This document shows positions 28,067 to 38,339 of a DNA stretch of 64,000 nt, in pieces. The notes beneath the pieces are model-generated. The model did not search any database. It was given only the letters and a program-made list of their open reading frames with translations, and was not told the DNA's origin. The DNA comes from Entomobacter blattae (GTDB lineage Bacteria; Pseudomonadota; Alphaproteobacteria; Acetobacterales; Acetobacteraceae), in contig NZ_CP060244.1 in NCBI RefSeq assembly GCF_014672835.1, positions 2,597,001 through 2,661,000 on the forward strand. The letters run 5' to 3'. The translations under genes were made by a program, and so were the position numbers. Every line of letters starts with the position of its first letter. Within the stretch, counting starts at the first letter, position 1.

Positions 28067-28639
28067 ATGAATGAAGAATTTGCCTCTTTCCCCCAAGATT
28101 TTATGAAAAAACCTATAGTTATCGTGGGTTTGATGGGGGCTGGGAAAACCACAATCGGGCGTAAGCTTGCTTGTCGCCTTGGCCTTCCTTTTGTGGATAG
28201 CGACCAAGCCATTGAAGCCAAATCTGGTCTTGATATCATCGAATTCTTTGAAAAATATGGCGAAACCACCTTTCGAGAAACAGAGAGCCGAACCATACAC
28301 GAAATCCTGAACGGCGAGCCCCTCGTGCTGGCTACCGGAGGGGGCGCTTTTATGAACCCCGCTACCCGACAAAAAATCAAGGACTCTGCCTCTTCCATAT
28401 GGCTACGCTGTGAACTTTCAACTCTTCTTTGCCGTGTCAGAAGGCGTACCCATCGCCCCCTGCTCAATGGACAATCGCACCGGAAAATTCTCAAACAGCT
28501 TATTTCTGAGCGCTATCCCATTTATGCCCAGGCCGATATTACCATTCAGAGTGGCGAGCAAAGTGTAAAACGCATTACTGATATCATTTTAGAAAAACTG
28601 GCCGAGTATTCTACCATTCAATCCACACTTTCCCCCTAG
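28067..28639 (+). CDS. aroK: Shikimate kinase
   Basis: 190 aa if ATG at 28067 is used; ATG at 28052 is an equally open alternative (five residues more) and neither has a strong ribosome-binding site. Phosphorylates shikimate with ATP in aromatic amino-acid synthesis. Walker A GLMGAGKTT, shikimate-binding DSDQAIEAKSG, R in FRETESRTI, and GGGAF are all present, with the LID region RRTHRPLL. It lies directly before aroB, a common pairing. Confidence 0.94.
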   Translation: MNEEFASFPQDFMKKPIVIVGLMGAGKTTIGRKLACRLGLPFVDSDQAIEAKSGLDIIEFFEKYGETTFRETESRTIHEILNGEPLVLATGGGAFMNPATRQKIKDSASSIWLRCELSTLLCRVRRRTHRPLLNGQSHRKILKQLISERYPIYAQADITIQSGEQSVKRITDIILEKLAEYSTIQSTLSP

Positions 28640-28785
28640 ATTCTGGCATAATCTTACTGGCATAGTCTTTTCGGCAAGATTTTTGGTGCCTACTCCTTCA
28701 TCCCGAAATTGTTTGTCCTGAACTTGAAAGAAAGCCCCATCTTCAAAAAAACTCACTGACAATAAACACTGCAAGGTTAAACCAT

Positions 28786-29892
28786 ATGTACCATACCCTT
28801 ACTGTTAAGCTTTCAGCCCATGAATATCCCATTCTCATCGGGCAAAACCTGCTTGAACAGGCTGCCAACCTTCTTCCAGAATCTATTCTGGGTAAAAAAG
28901 TTTTTATTGTCTCAGATGAAAATGTGGCACACCATCATCTTCCACTCCTCGAAAACTCTTTAAAAAACAAAGGAGTAGACTATGAAGTGTTTCGTATTCC
29001 TCCAGGAGAACACTCCAAGTCCTTTTCCCGCTACGAATCTCTCACAACGGCTATTTTAGAAAAAGGTGTGGAAAGACGTACCGCTCTAATCGCCTTGGGA
29101 GGTGGTGTAGTAGGCGACCTGGCTGGTTTTTGTGCTGCTACCCTTATGAGAGGAATTCCTTTTATCCAGATTCCTACCACGTTGTTATCTCAGGTTGATT
29201 CCTCTGTTGGCGGAAAAACCGGAATTAACACAGTGGTTGGGAAAAACCTGATCGGTGCTTTTTATCAGCCAAAAGCTGTTATTGCCGATACAAGCACCCT
29301 TAAAACCCTTCCCCTACGGGAGCTTAAAGCCGGCTATGCAGAAATTGTCAAAGCCGGACTTATCGGCGATTCCACATTATTCGAATGGTGTGAAAACCAC
29401 GGGCTGGCCTTATTGGAGGGTGACGAAAAGAAACAAGCCGAAGCAATAGAAAAAGCTTGTTCCTTCAAAGTAAAGATTGTCCAAAACGATGAGCGTGAAG
29501 AAAAAAGCCAAAATGGCAGAGCACTTCTTAACCTAGGCCACACCTTTGGCCATGCCCTGGAAGCAGAAATGGGGTATAATGGGCAGCTTCTCCATGGTGA
29601 GGCGGTAGCCATCGGCACAGTTATGGCTTTTGAGCTTTCTGTACTGAAAGGGTTTTGCCCACCGGAGGACCTGGCACGAGTTAAAGCCCACTTTGCACTT
29701 ACCGGCCTTCCTACAAGCCTAAAAGCCATTCCTGCCCACCTATCAGCAGACAAGCTCCTCAAGCACATGCAGCACGATAAAAAAATGCAAGAGGGGCGAA
29801 TCTCTTTTGTTCTGGTGAAAGGAATCGGAAAAGCCTTTACTTGCCGCACGACAACCCCTGAAGAAGTGCTAAAAATATTAACCAATTATTGA
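28786..29892 (+). CDS. aroB: 3-dehydroquinate synthase
   Basis: 368 aa. NAD- and zinc-dependent enzyme that cyclises DAHP to 3-dehydroquinate. Visible features are the NAD-binding ALGGGVVGDLAGFCAA near residue 105, PTTLLSQVDSSVGGKTGIN, KNLIGAFYQP, and the metal ligands in GYAEIVKAGLI, NLGHTFGHALE and HGEAVAIG. ATG at 28786 follows AAGG. About 145 nt separates it from aroK. Confidence 0.97.
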   Translation: MYHTLTVKLSAHEYPILIGQNLLEQAANLLPESILGKKVFIVSDENVAHHHLPLLENSLKNKGVDYEVFRIPPGEHSKSFSRYESLTTAILEKGVERRTALIALGGGVVGDLAGFCAATLMRGIPFIQIPTTLLSQVDSSVGGKTGINTVVGKNLIGAFYQPKAVIADTSTLKTLPLRELKAGYAEIVKAGLIGDSTLFEWCENHGLALLEGDEKKQAEAIEKACSFKVKIVQNDEREEKSQNGRALLNLGHTFGHALEAEMGYNGQLLHGEAVAIGTVMAFELSVLKGFCPPEDLARVKAHFALTGLPTSLKAIPAHLSADKLLKHMQHDKKMQEGRISFVLVKGIGKAFTCRTTTPEEVLKILTNY

Positions 29893-30235
29893 TAATTTCT
29901 ACGGTAGGAGAGATTTTTGTAGCTTATTTACTACACCCTCAAAACTTAATCTCTCCAATCAGGGCATTTTTTCCTTTTACGCAAAAAAACAGCTTGTGTG
30001 GGCTCGATTTTATAAAGTAAACCATACATATTAATTAGAGACTTATGGTGCATAGACAGCAATAGATTGTGTTTTTTATGTAACAGGGTTTAAAAGTAAT
30101 GCTTTAAGATTACTTTCCCCCCTCTTCATTTGAAACCGAAAACTCTATAAAAGCTTTTAGGCATCATATGAGCTTTAAACCGCCTAATGGTAGGCGGGTT
30201 GTTCGCTCAAATTCAAGATCAAAAAGGACGAAACA
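29893..30235 (+). other. ompA upstream region with leader hairpin
   Basis: 343 nt upstream of the OmpA-family gene. A hairpin lies at 30178-30200 (AACCGCCTA, loop ATGG, TAGGCGGGTT with one bulged G), 36 nt before the start codon, probably inside the mRNA leader. Leader hairpins stabilise ompA mRNAs in other bacteria; that role here is inference. I could not fix the promoter. Confidence 0.5.
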
Positions 30236-31384
30236 ATGCGTCTACGTACAGCGCTTCTCACAACAACGCTTATGGCAGCTGCCCCTGCTGCTGCCATGGC
30301 AAGCACAGTAACCGGCCCTTATGTTAGTGTAAATGGTGGGTATAACCTCGTTCAGAGCACCCATGCTACATTCTCACCTTCAACTTATGCAGAAGGGATT
30401 AACTCCAGTGCTGGTTCTAAATCCCGTTACCGTCATGGAACAGGCTTTACAGGCTTTGGTTCTTTCGGTTGGGGTTTTGGCAATGGTTTGCGTGTAGAGG
30501 TAGAGGGTGTTTATAACTACTCTAACATTACACACCGTACAGGTACAGCAGCTCCCGGCCATACCCGTGGTCACGATCAGGGTTATGGTGGGTTTGTAAA
30601 TGCACTGTATGACATTGACCTTCGTGAATTTGGGATTGATATTCCAGTAACACCATTTGTTGGTATCGGTGTTGGTGCCATGGTGCAGCATTTCGCTCCT
30701 ATCACAACCACGTTTGCTAATGGTGGTACCAACCGTATCGGTGGCACTAACGGCAATTTTGCTTATCAAGGTATCATCGGTGCTTCTTATGACATTCCAG
30801 ATGTTCCAGGTTTAGCTGTAACAACTGAATATCGCATGATGGGTCAGCTTGACGATCAGCAGGCTTTTGCTTCTACCTCTTACGGTATTGGTGGAGTCGG
30901 TGGTTTGGCCAAAGGGAATGTTAATGTAGACCATCGCTTCAATCACCAGTTCATTCTGGGTCTGCGTTATGCCTTCGATACAGCTCCTCCTCCTCCTCCT
31001 CCTGTTGCTCCAGCTGTTGTCCCACAGATGCAGGCTGCTCGCACATATCTCGTATTCTTTGACTGGGATCGTTCTAACCTTACACCTCGTGCACGCCAAA
31101 TTGTTGCACAGGCTGCACAGGCTTCTACACATGTTACAACAACCCGTATCGAAGTTAATGGTTATACCGATAACTCTGCAGCGCACCCTGGGCCACGTGG
31201 TCAGCGTTACAACATGGGCCTTTCTATCCGCCGTGCCCAAAGCGTAAAAGCTGAACTGATCCGTAATGGTGTTCCTGCTTCTGCTATCGATATCCATGGT
31301 TATGGTGAATCTCATCCTCTGGTTCCAACAGGTCCTAATACCCGTGAACCTCAGAACCGTCGCGTAGAAATTATCCTTCACTAA
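30236..31384 (+). CDS. OmpA-family outer membrane protein
   Basis: 382 aa with AAAGGA before the ATG. Signal peptide 1-22 (MRLRTALLTTTLMAAAPAAA). An eight-strand OmpA-type barrel occupies about 27-240, with alternating aromatic strands (GPYVSVNGGYNLVQS, YGGFVNALYDIDL, HQFILGLRYAF). A run of six prolines links it to the periplasmic peptidoglycan-binding OmpA_C domain (about 270-382, YLVFFDWDRSNLTPRA, GYTDNSAA, LSIRRAQSVKAELI, NRRVEIIL). The Asp and Arg that bind diaminopimelate are present in YTDN and SIRRAQ. Codon choice is strongly biased (CGT for Arg), unlike neighbours, as expected for a very abundant protein. It anchors the outer membrane to the wall. Confidence 0.94.
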   Translation: MRLRTALLTTTLMAAAPAAAMASTVTGPYVSVNGGYNLVQSTHATFSPSTYAEGINSSAGSKSRYRHGTGFTGFGSFGWGFGNGLRVEVEGVYNYSNITHRTGTAAPGHTRGHDQGYGGFVNALYDIDLREFGIDIPVTPFVGIGVGAMVQHFAPITTTFANGGTNRIGGTNGNFAYQGIIGASYDIPDVPGLAVTTEYRMMGQLDDQQAFASTSYGIGGVGGLAKGNVNVDHRFNHQFILGLRYAFDTAPPPPPPVAPAVVPQMQAARTYLVFFDWDRSNLTPRARQIVAQAAQASTHVTTTRIEVNGYTDNSAAHPGPRGQRYNMGLSIRRAQSVKAELIRNGVPASAIDIHGYGESHPLVPTGPNTREPQNRRVEIILH

Positions 31385-31410
31385 TTCTGTGACAAGATAA
31401 TTATCAACAA

Positions 31411-31445
31411 AAACCCCCTTCTCTCTTGAGAGGGGGGTTTTGTTT
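31411..31445 (+). terminator. Strong intrinsic terminator of ompA-like gene
   Basis: Stem 31411-31423 (AAACCCCCTTCTC) with 31428-31440 (GAGAGGGGGGTTT), one G-U pair, loop TCTT, then T-rich sequence. Confidence 0.92.
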
Positions 31446-31581
31446 ATGGTAGATTACTCTCATTATAATTTTTCGATCCCAAATTTTTATGCTCTTGTTT
31501 TAGTTTCTTTTAATCATTCAATCCCAATATTGCCTCAAAATCCCTACAAACAAAAGCTTTCCTCTTTTTAGAAGAATCTCC

Positions 31582-32067
31582 ATGCTTTATAAAAACTTAA
31601 AACCATTACTTAATAGACATAAAAATTTTCTGAAATTTGCCTCTATAGGAAGCCTTGGTTTTCTTTGCGATACAGCTTCTGTCTATGCACTCAAAGGTTT
31701 ACTAGGGCTCTATCCTGCAACTTTTCTGGCCTATTTTATTGCAGCTACTGCCACTTGGTATTTCAACCGTTGCTGGACATATAGTCATATTATCCACAAG
31801 CACAGCATAATTGTTCAATGGTTTCGTTTTTTAGTGGCTAATTCGGTGGGGCTGGCCTTAAACAGAACAACTGTTGTATTGCTCTATTCGCTTAGTTTTT
31901 TTCATACTTACCCTGTTGTGGCATTAGCTTTTGGCTCTGTTGCAGGGTTATTTGCGAATTTTAATTTTTCCTCCAAGCTTGTGTTTCAATCCCACGAAAA
32001 GGCTTCTTCTCCTTCTTCTGAGATCAATGCTATTCCTACAAATACGCCTTCTGACCCCTTTCTTTAA
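31582..32067 (+). CDS. GtrA-family membrane protein
   Basis: 161 aa with four transmembrane helices in the GtrA pattern: FLKFASIGSLGFLCDTASVY, then YFIAATATWYFNRCWTY, WFRFLVANSVGLALN and GSVAGLFANFNFSSKLVF. GtrA proteins help move undecaprenyl-linked sugars across the inner membrane in polysaccharide or O-antigen modification. No partner glycosyltransferase lies next to it. The C-terminal 25 residues are polar and variable. Confidence 0.88.
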   Translation: MLYKNLKPLLNRHKNFLKFASIGSLGFLCDTASVYALKGLLGLYPATFLAYFIAATATWYFNRCWTYSHIIHKHSIIVQWFRFLVANSVGLALNRTTVVLLYSLSFFHTYPVVALAFGSVAGLFANFNFSSKLVFQSHEKASSPSSEINAIPTNTPSDPFL

Positions 32068-32258
32068 TCAGCTTCCCTCCTGCTCTCTGATGGGACTTTT
32101 CTCTTTTTATGAAACATATATATAGTGCATTTATTCAATATATTCATAAAAAGACTGGGCTGATTTTATCATCATACTTCCCGAAAATTATGTTATAGGT
32201 TAAAAGACATCAACCTAAATTATTAACACCATTTTCTCTCTCAGGGTCTTGTCACTTC

Positions 32259-34922
32259 ATGTTCACAACAAATGATATTCGTGCTGCTTTTCTGAATTTT
32301 TTCTCTCAGCACGACCATCAAGTCGTTCCATCGTCATCCCTGGTTCCAAGTAATGACCCTACACTGCTTTTTACAAATGCTGGTATGGTACAGTTCAAAA
32401 ACGTTTTTACCGGACAGGAAAAACGGCCCTATAAGCGCGCAACCACAGCCCAAAAGGTTGTTCGTGCAGGGGGAAAGCATAATGATTTAGATAATGTAGG
32501 CTATACAGCACGCCATCATACATTTTTTGAAATGCTAGGAAATTTCTCCTTTGGTGACTACTTTAAGGAAGGCGCCATTGAATATGCCTGGAAGCTGATT
32601 ACCCAGACCTTTTCCCTGCCCAAGGATAGGCTTCTGATAACTGTTTATTCTGAAGATCAGGAAGCTGCCCAATTATGGAAAAAAATAACAGGCTTCCCCG
32701 ACAGTCGCATCATCCCTATAGCCACGGCTGACAATTTTTGGCGGATGGGAGATACCGGCCCTTGTGGCCCATGTTCCGAAATTTTTTATGATCATGGCCC
32801 CGATGTTCCCGGTGGTCCGCCTGGTTCTACAGATGAGGATGGTGATAGGTTTGTTGAAATCTGGAACCTGGTCTTCATGCAGTTTTTTGAAGATCCCCCT
32901 GGCAGCCGTAACCCCCTCCCGCGCCCTTCTATTGATACAGGACTCGGCCTTGAGCGTTTTGCTGCCATTATGCAGGGTAAACGCGATAACTACGATATTG
33001 ATACGCTCCGCAATCTTATTCTGGCCAGCGCGGATGTTACCCATCATAGCGCAGATGGCCAGTTTAAGGTCAGCCACCGTGTTATAGCTGACCATTTACG
33101 TTCTACTGCTTTTTTGATTGCCGATGGCGTTCTTCCTTCAAAGGAAGGGCGGGGATATGTCCTTCGTCGTATCATGCGGCGGGCTATGCGCCACCTTCAT
33201 ATGATGGGTGTGAAAGATCCTACTTTTTATAAGTTGGTTCCTGCCCTTATCAAAGAAATGGGAATGGCTTACCCAGAACTTATCCGAGCAGAGCCCTTAA
33301 TTATCCAAACCATGAAAGGTGAGGAAGAGCGCTTTACTGCAATGCTTGAACGGGGGATGAGCCTCCTTTCTGAAGAGGTAGAAAAACTTCCTCAAGGGGC
33401 AGCTCTTCCTGGAGATATTGCTTTTAAACTCTATGATACATATGGTTTTCCCTTAGACCTTACAGCTGATGCCCTGCGTGAACGCGGCCATAATGTGGAT
33501 GTAGCAGGCTTTGAGGCGCAGATGCAGGATCAGCGCCAAAGAGCCCGTGCCGCCTGGGCGGGTTCTGGCGATACAGCAACAGAATCTGTTTGGTTTGAAC
33601 CCAAGGAAAAATTTGGAGCAACCGAATTTTTAGGCTACCATACCCAACAGGGCGATGCTGAAATACAGGCCATTGTCGTTGATAACCAACTGACAGATAA
33701 GGCTTCTATTGGCCAACATGTTGCTATTCTTTTAAACCAAACCCCATTTTACGGTGAAAGTGGCGGCCAAGTTGGAGATAGTGGTTTTCTAACAGCGCCA
33801 GGGGTCCGTATTTCCGTTAATAATACTTTAAAGAAGCTTGGCAACCTGATTGTTCACATCGGCTATATAGAAGAAGGAACCATTACCGTTGGAACACCCC
33901 TTCATGCTGAGGTTGATGAAGCCCGGCATAAAGCCATACGTGCCCATCATTCTTCTACCCACCTTCTGCATGAAGCCCTACGGCAACATTTAGGAACCCA
34001 TGTCACCCAAAAGGGAAGCCTTAATACAGAAAGCCGCCTGCGATTTGATATTAGCCACCCCAACCCCATCAGCCCAGAAGAGCTACGCCTTATTGAAGAT
34101 ATGGTCAATGAACGAATTCGGGAAAATACTGAGGTGGTCACGCGTATTATGACACCAGATCAAGCCATAGCTGAGGGGGCAATGGCCTTGTTTGGCGAAA
34201 AATACGGTGATGAGGTCAGGGTGGTTTCCATGGGTGGAGCCCCGGAACAGAGTAACCGCTTGGCATGGTCAATTGAGTTATGTGGGGGAACTCATGTAAA
34301 ACGCACAGGCGACATTGGCCATTTCCGTATCCTCAGTGAAAGCGGGGTGTCTGCAGGTGTTCGCCGTATTGAGGCCGTTTCAGGCCTAGCAGCAGAAAAA
34401 TATGCCCAAGAGATTGAAAACCATCTCGCTGGTCTTTCGGCCATTTTAAAAACCCCCCTCCATGACATGCCCCAACGGCTCGAAACCCTTCTTAAGGAAA
34501 GTCGTGAGAAAGATCGCAAGATCGCAGCCTTACAAAAAGAACTCGCATTAGGCGGCTCAGGACAAGAACAGGCAGCCAACCAAGAGATAGAGCAGATTAA
34601 CTCTGTGGCCTTTCTAGTCAAAAACCTTGGAGATATCCCGCCCAAAGAGCTCAAATCCATGGCAGATACCTTCCGAAAGAAAGCCCATTCGGGAATCATC
34701 GCCCTTACCTCCACAAGTGGAAATAAAGTAAGCATTGTGGTTTCTGTTAGCCCAGATCTTATAGAAAAATATAACGCTGTTGATTTAGTAAAAATAGCCA
34801 GTACCGCCATGGGCAGCCAAAGCGGAGGTGGAAGGCCCGATATGGCCCAAGCCGGGGGCAGCGATGTTTCTAAAATTCCCCTTGCTTTCGAAGCCTTGCG
34901 AAAAGCTCTCTCCTCCCAATAA
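32259..34922 (+). CDS. alaS: Alanyl-tRNA synthetase
   Basis: 887 aa, full length. The class II aminoacylation domain begins [13 protein letters not shown] and includes [20 protein letters not shown]. The editing domain carries the zinc ligands HHSSTHLLH and, later, CGGTHV. The C-terminal Ala domain has a coiled coil and the glycine-rich end [16 protein letters not shown]. It charges tRNA(Ala) and clears mischarged Ser and Gly. Its stop codon abuts that of the convergent kinase gene with no spacer. Confidence 0.98.
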   Translation: MFTTNDIRAAFLNFFSQHDHQVVPSSSLVPSNDPTLLFTNAGMVQFKNVFTGQEKRPYKRATTAQKVVRAGGKHNDLDNVGYTARHHTFFEMLGNFSFGDYFKEGAIEYAWKLITQTFSLPKDRLLITVYSEDQEAAQLWKKITGFPDSRIIPIATADNFWRMGDTGPCGPCSEIFYDHGPDVPGGPPGSTDEDGDRFVEIWNLVFMQFFEDPPGSRNPLPRPSIDTGLGLERFAAIMQGKRDNYDIDTLRNLILASADVTHHSADGQFKVSHRVIADHLRSTAFLIADGVLPSKEGRGYVLRRIMRRAMRHLHMMGVKDPTFYKLVPALIKEMGMAYPELIRAEPLIIQTMKGEEERFTAMLERGMSLLSEEVEKLPQGAALPGDIAFKLYDTYGFPLDLTADALRERGHNVDVAGFEAQMQDQRQRARAAWAGSGDTATESVWFEPKEKFGATEFLGYHTQQGDAEIQAIVVDNQLTDKASIGQHVAILLNQTPFYGESGGQVGDSGFLTAPGVRISVNNTLKKLGNLIVHIGYIEEGTITVGTPLHAEVDEARHKAIRAHHSSTHLLHEALRQHLGTHVTQKGSLNTESRLRFDISHPNPISPEELRLIEDMVNERIRENTEVVTRIMTPDQAIAEGAMALFGEKYGDEVRVVSMGGAPEQSNRLAWSIELCGGTHVKRTGDIGHFRILSESGVSAGVRRIEAVSGLAAEKYAQEIENHLAGLSAILKTPLHDMPQRLETLLKESREKDRKIAALQKELALGGSGQEQAANQEIEQINSVAFLVKNLGDIPPKELKSMADTFRKKAHSGIIALTSTSGNKVSIVVSVSPDLIEKYNAVDLVKIASTAMGSQSGGGRPDMAQAGGSDVSKIPLAFEALRKALSSQ

Positions 34923-36158
34923 TTATTCCCCTACTGCAGGAAACCCCATACTCACTTCCAGCCCACCGCACGCGCGATTCCTGAAGGCAAGAATGCCCTT
35001 ACTCTCCTCTACAAAATCATGGACTTGGGCTAAACCTAAGCCCGTTCCTTTACCGGGTTGTTTTGTAGAATAGAACGGCAAACAAGCCCTTTTCATAACC
35101 TCTTCTGCCATGCCTGGCCCACTATCTTCTATCTTTAAAAAGGAGAAGGTCTGCCCCTTTACCTTTCTAACCTGGGTAGAAACAAGAAACTCTCGCTTTT
35201 TACTCTCTTGCATGGCATCGCGGGCGTTAATGGCAAGATTGAGAATGGCCCGCTCAATAGAAGAGCGTGAGACCTGCACCTTGGACATTTTTTTTGCCAA
35301 CATGAATTCGGTTCTAACAGAGCGGCCAAAAATCATGGTCAGGATAGGAACCATTGTAGAAACCATGTTATTTAGGTCTATTACATCCTTCTGGGAAGAA
35401 TTGTTATCAACATAGGAAAGAAGGCTCTTAAGCATTCTTTCTCCAAAAGGAATGGTATCTGCAATAAGGGCATAGGTTTGCTTAACAGAGTCCGAAAAAA
35501 CCTTTTTTTGTTCAAGCCTTCTTTTTAACATATCCAACCCGCCATTTAATGAGCTCAAAACATTGCTAAAATCGTGAACAACGCTGCTGGTAATCTTACC
35601 CAAAGAATTAAGGCGTTCAATCTGCTCAATATAGTCTGAAAACTCTTTTATTTTTACATCCCGCTGATGCAGGTTTTCTATCATTTCTGTGTATTGACCG
35701 TTATACTCAGCAAGGCGCTGCTCTAACTGGGCAACTCTTTTTTCCTGCTGTTTTTGGCTTACTTTTCTAGCACATATAAAACGAAATGTCATATCAAACA
35801 GCTCAGCCGAAAAGTTACTGAGGGGAATAATACTATCTACCCCTCTTTTTGCTACGATCTTGATAGAAGCTGTAGGGTCGAGGACACAAATTAGCGGCGA
35901 GGTGCTATTTTTTCTTAGTAAGACTGGAAACACATGCGCGGTTTTAGAGGTTATCACGGCATGGGTATCAATAATCAGAAATCCATCATATTTTTTGTGA
36001 CGATGAACCTTTAAATAAAACTCTTTTATAGAACAAATATCAAAACTATACCCTGATAGCCTGCCAACCATCTGGCATAGTTTTTCGCTTTCATGAGCGG
36101 AATCGTTATAGATCAGTAAAATATCTTTTATTTTATTATGCTGTGTTTTTTCTGGCAT
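34923..36158 (-). CDS. Sensor histidine kinase with N-terminal receiver-like domain
   Basis: 411 aa from ATG at 36156-36158. Residues 10-125 look like a receiver domain with the phospho-Asp position in GFLIIDTHAV but without the usual acidic pair (ILLIYNDSAHES), so it may be degenerate. A coiled coil (about 140-185) leads to the H-box SSVVHDFSNVLSSLNGGLDML-type region (HDFSN). The ATPase has N-box NLAINARDAM, G1 EDSGPGMAEE and G2 GKGTGLGLAQ. There are no membrane segments, so it is cytoplasmic. No response regulator lies next to it. It could signal through the cluster at 58679-63342, but that is speculation. Confidence 0.85.
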   Translation of the reverse strand: MPEKTQHNKIKDILLIYNDSAHESEKLCQMVGRLSGYSFDICSIKEFYLKVHRHKKYDGFLIIDTHAVITSKTAHVFPVLLRKNSTSPLICVLDPTASIKIVAKRGVDSIIPLSNFSAELFDMTFRFICARKVSQKQQEKRVAQLEQRLAEYNGQYTEMIENLHQRDVKIKEFSDYIEQIERLNSLGKITSSVVHDFSNVLSSLNGGLDMLKRRLEQKKVFSDSVKQTYALIADTIPFGERMLKSLLSYVDNNSSQKDVIDLNNMVSTMVPILTMIFGRSVRTEFMLAKKMSKVQVSRSSIERAILNLAINARDAMQESKKREFLVSTQVRKVKGQTFSFLKIEDSGPGMAEEVMKRACLPFYSTKQPGKGTGLGLAQVHDFVEESKGILAFRNRACGGLEVSMGFPAVGE

Positions 36159-36449
36159 TATAGGACTTTTTTGTTTTTTATTGTAAACACAAACCAATGA
36201 AAACTTCTTTAATAGAAGATTATTTTTATATTTTACTGAAAGTTTATTGTTTTTAGGCCAGAGAAAAATCTATAAGTGCAAACCACGTCTTGCCTATTTC
36301 TACATCATAAAAAATACAAAAGATGTAAGCTCTTATTCCTGTTATTCATTTTTTTCACTAAATAGTATTCCCTCTCATAAATCTTGGCTTTACCTTATAT
36401 TCGCCTCAAGAACGACATATCATCGCTTACAGAGAAAAGGATTTCATCT

Positions 36450-37127
36450 ATGATATTAGAAAACAAAAATATCACCGCAAGCCTTATAGAGCTTCTTGAA
36501 GGCGTTGAACGTTTTCAGACAGAAATTTATCCCGAGAACAAAAAACTCTTTAACTATCTTTCAGACCAGCAATCCCCTCATACCCTTTTTATTACCTGCT
36601 CTGATAGCCGTATTGATCCTACCATGTTGATGCAAGCCAACCCTGGTGAGCTCTTCATTATGCGTAATATTGGCAATATTGTACCTGCTTATGGGGAAAT
36701 GAACGGTGCCACAGCTTCTGCTATAGAGTATGCGGTCAGTATTGGTGTATCGCACATTATTATTTGCGGGCATTCCAATTGTGGAGCCATGAGCGCCATG
36801 CTTGCTCCACCAGAGAAACTGGATGCTATCCCCATGGTTAAAGCATGGTTACGCAATGCAGAAGCAGCCAAGGCGGTATCAAGTGCTTTAACTGCAGAAG
36901 ATGCAGGCCCCATAACAGTTCGCAGTCTTTCTGAGCAAAACGTGCTCCTTCAGTTGGCCCATCTCCGCACCCACCCCAGTGTAGCAGCCGCACTAGCCAG
37001 AAAAGACCTTATCGTTCAAGGGTGGTTTTATGATATTGGCTCAGGCGAAGTCTTGATTTTGGATGAAAATACTCGCCATACCCTCCATATCCAGGAAGCT
37101 TTGAAGATTCTTCGCTCCACCTTGTAG
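36450..37127 (+). CDS. Beta-class carbonic anhydrase
   Basis: 225 aa from ATG at 36450 (MILENKNITASL...), with AAAGG upstream. Interconverts CO2 and bicarbonate. Zinc ligands are the Cys in ITCSDSRIDP (with the catalytic Asp-Arg pair) and the His and Cys in ICGHSNCGAM. IMRNIGNIVPAYG is the usual substrate-pocket stretch. It can supply bicarbonate for carboxylases such as acetyl-CoA carboxylase, whose alpha subunit is also in the window. Frames opening earlier at 36384 add non-family residues. Confidence 0.95.
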   Translation: MILENKNITASLIELLEGVERFQTEIYPENKKLFNYLSDQQSPHTLFITCSDSRIDPTMLMQANPGELFIMRNIGNIVPAYGEMNGATASAIEYAVSIGVSHIIICGHSNCGAMSAMLAPPEKLDAIPMVKAWLRNAEAAKAVSSALTAEDAGPITVRSLSEQNVLLQLAHLRTHPSVAAALARKDLIVQGWFYDIGSGEVLILDENTRHTLHIQEALKILRSTL

Positions 37128-37155
37128 ACATTCTTGCCCCTTCCTTACAAGAGAC

Positions 37156-37216
37156 AAAGTACTGTTTTGGATTGTAATACCCCTTAAAGCGAGTGTGTTC
37201 TTTAACAGTACTTTTT
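37156..37216 (+). terminator. Long-loop inverted repeat, probable terminator
   Basis: Perfect 11-bp stem AAAGTACTGTT / AACAGTACTTT (37156-37166 with 37204-37214) followed by TT, after the carbonic anhydrase gene. The 37-nt loop is long, so efficiency is uncertain. Confidence 0.5.
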
Positions 37217-37252
37217 AATGGCTCTTGCATATTTATAAAGTGACTTTACTCT

Positions 37253-38167
37253 TTGAAAAGATTTTTATTTTTCTATCTGGTCTTTTTTTTCATTACGTTT
37301 TCTCCTCTTTTGCCTTCCCATGCTTTTGCGGACTCTCCTCTTGCATCTGAGCTCAAAGTTACCACCTGGAACCTGGAATGGTTTACAAATAAGGCCCCCC
37401 ACCACGCCTTATTAGGAGAAAATGTAAAACCCAAATCCGAAACAGCCATAACTCACCTGATGGCAACCCGAAAAAAACTTCTCTCCCAGATCTTTGCCTT
37501 CCAGGAAGCTGACGACACACCTTTATTAGCAAGGCTCTTTCCTCCCTCTGAATACCAAATCTTTCTTAGCCAGGAGCTCCAGCCTATTGCCCAGCATGTT
37601 GGAATTGCCGTTACAAAAACCCTCCCTGTTATCCACCATGCTGACCTTCCCCTCGCCCTTATAAGGCAAGATATTCCTCATAGTTTGAGAAATGGAGTTG
37701 ATATTAGCGTAAAATTTCACGAAATCTGGATAAGAATACTGGCTGTACATTTAAAAAGCGGCTGCTGGGATGCCCCTTACCCTTCCCCCGCTCATAGTTG
37801 CCCCTTACTGCGCCAGCAAGTCTCCATTCTCTCCCAATGGGTTCAGGATAGGCTTACCCAGCACCAGCCCTTTATTCTTCTGGGAGACTTTAACCGTAGG
37901 CTTACTGTACATGATGAATTTTTTACGCAGCTTGACCCTACCCATACCCTCTTGCTGCTAACTGCCAACCAAGCCTCTCCCTGCCAAGGTGGGCAATATT
38001 TTATTGATCACATCATCCTTGCCTCTGCTGAAACAATTCAGCCAATCCCCCATAGCTTTAAGGTGGGACTTTATTCAAACGAGGGAGAACCCCCTGCATT
38101 TTCTCCCCCTTCTGATCATTGCCCGGTTTCTGTCTCTATAAAACTCGCCGTGCCATCACCCTCATAA
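37253..38167 (+). CDS. Exported endonuclease/exonuclease/phosphatase-family protein
   Basis: 304 aa starting at a TTG codon (37253-37255). An in-frame TGA lies four codons upstream and no ATG precedes the signal peptide, so TTG is the only suitable start. Residues 1-26 form a signal peptide (KRFLFFYLVFFFITF... SHAFA). The mature protein has the DNase-I-like fold: TTWNLEWF, FQEAD, LAVHLKSGCW, LLGDFNRRL and SDHCPVSVSI. Such exported enzymes cleave nucleic acids, phospholipids or phosphoesters; the substrate cannot be told. A terminator follows. Confidence 0.85.
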   Translation: MKRFLFFYLVFFFITFSPLLPSHAFADSPLASELKVTTWNLEWFTNKAPHHALLGENVKPKSETAITHLMATRKKLLSQIFAFQEADDTPLLARLFPPSEYQIFLSQELQPIAQHVGIAVTKTLPVIHHADLPLALIRQDIPHSLRNGVDISVKFHEIWIRILAVHLKSGCWDAPYPSPAHSCPLLRQQVSILSQWVQDRLTQHQPFILLGDFNRRLTVHDEFFTQLDPTHTLLLLTANQASPCQGGQYFIDHIILASAETIQPIPHSFKVGLYSNEGEPPAFSPPSDHCPVSVSIKLAVPSPS

Positions 38168-38193
38168 GAAACCATCCCTTACAATACAATGCA

Positions 38194-38231
38194 AAACAGG
38201 CAAGCCAAGACGGCCCTGCCTGTTTCGTTTT
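38194..38231 (+). terminator. Intrinsic terminator
   Basis: AAACAGGCA (38194-38202) pairs with TGCCTGTTT (38217-38225), 14-nt loop, then CGTTTT. It ends the exported EEP-family gene. Confidence 0.8.
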
Positions 38232-38246
38232 AAGGAATAAATCTAT

Positions 38247-38273
38247 GGGGTATAACTTTGGGGGGTATAACTT
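38247..38273. repeat. 12-bp direct repeat
   Basis: GGGGTATAACTT at 38247-38258 and again at 38262-38273 (15-bp period), in the spacer before the 3' end of the DUF2076 gene. Confidence 0.8.
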
Positions 38274-38339
38274 AATCTATCCGTTCGCTGGAAAGGTTAA
38301 CCCCTTAAGAAGGCTTGGAAGGTTGGAGGAAAACTCCTC

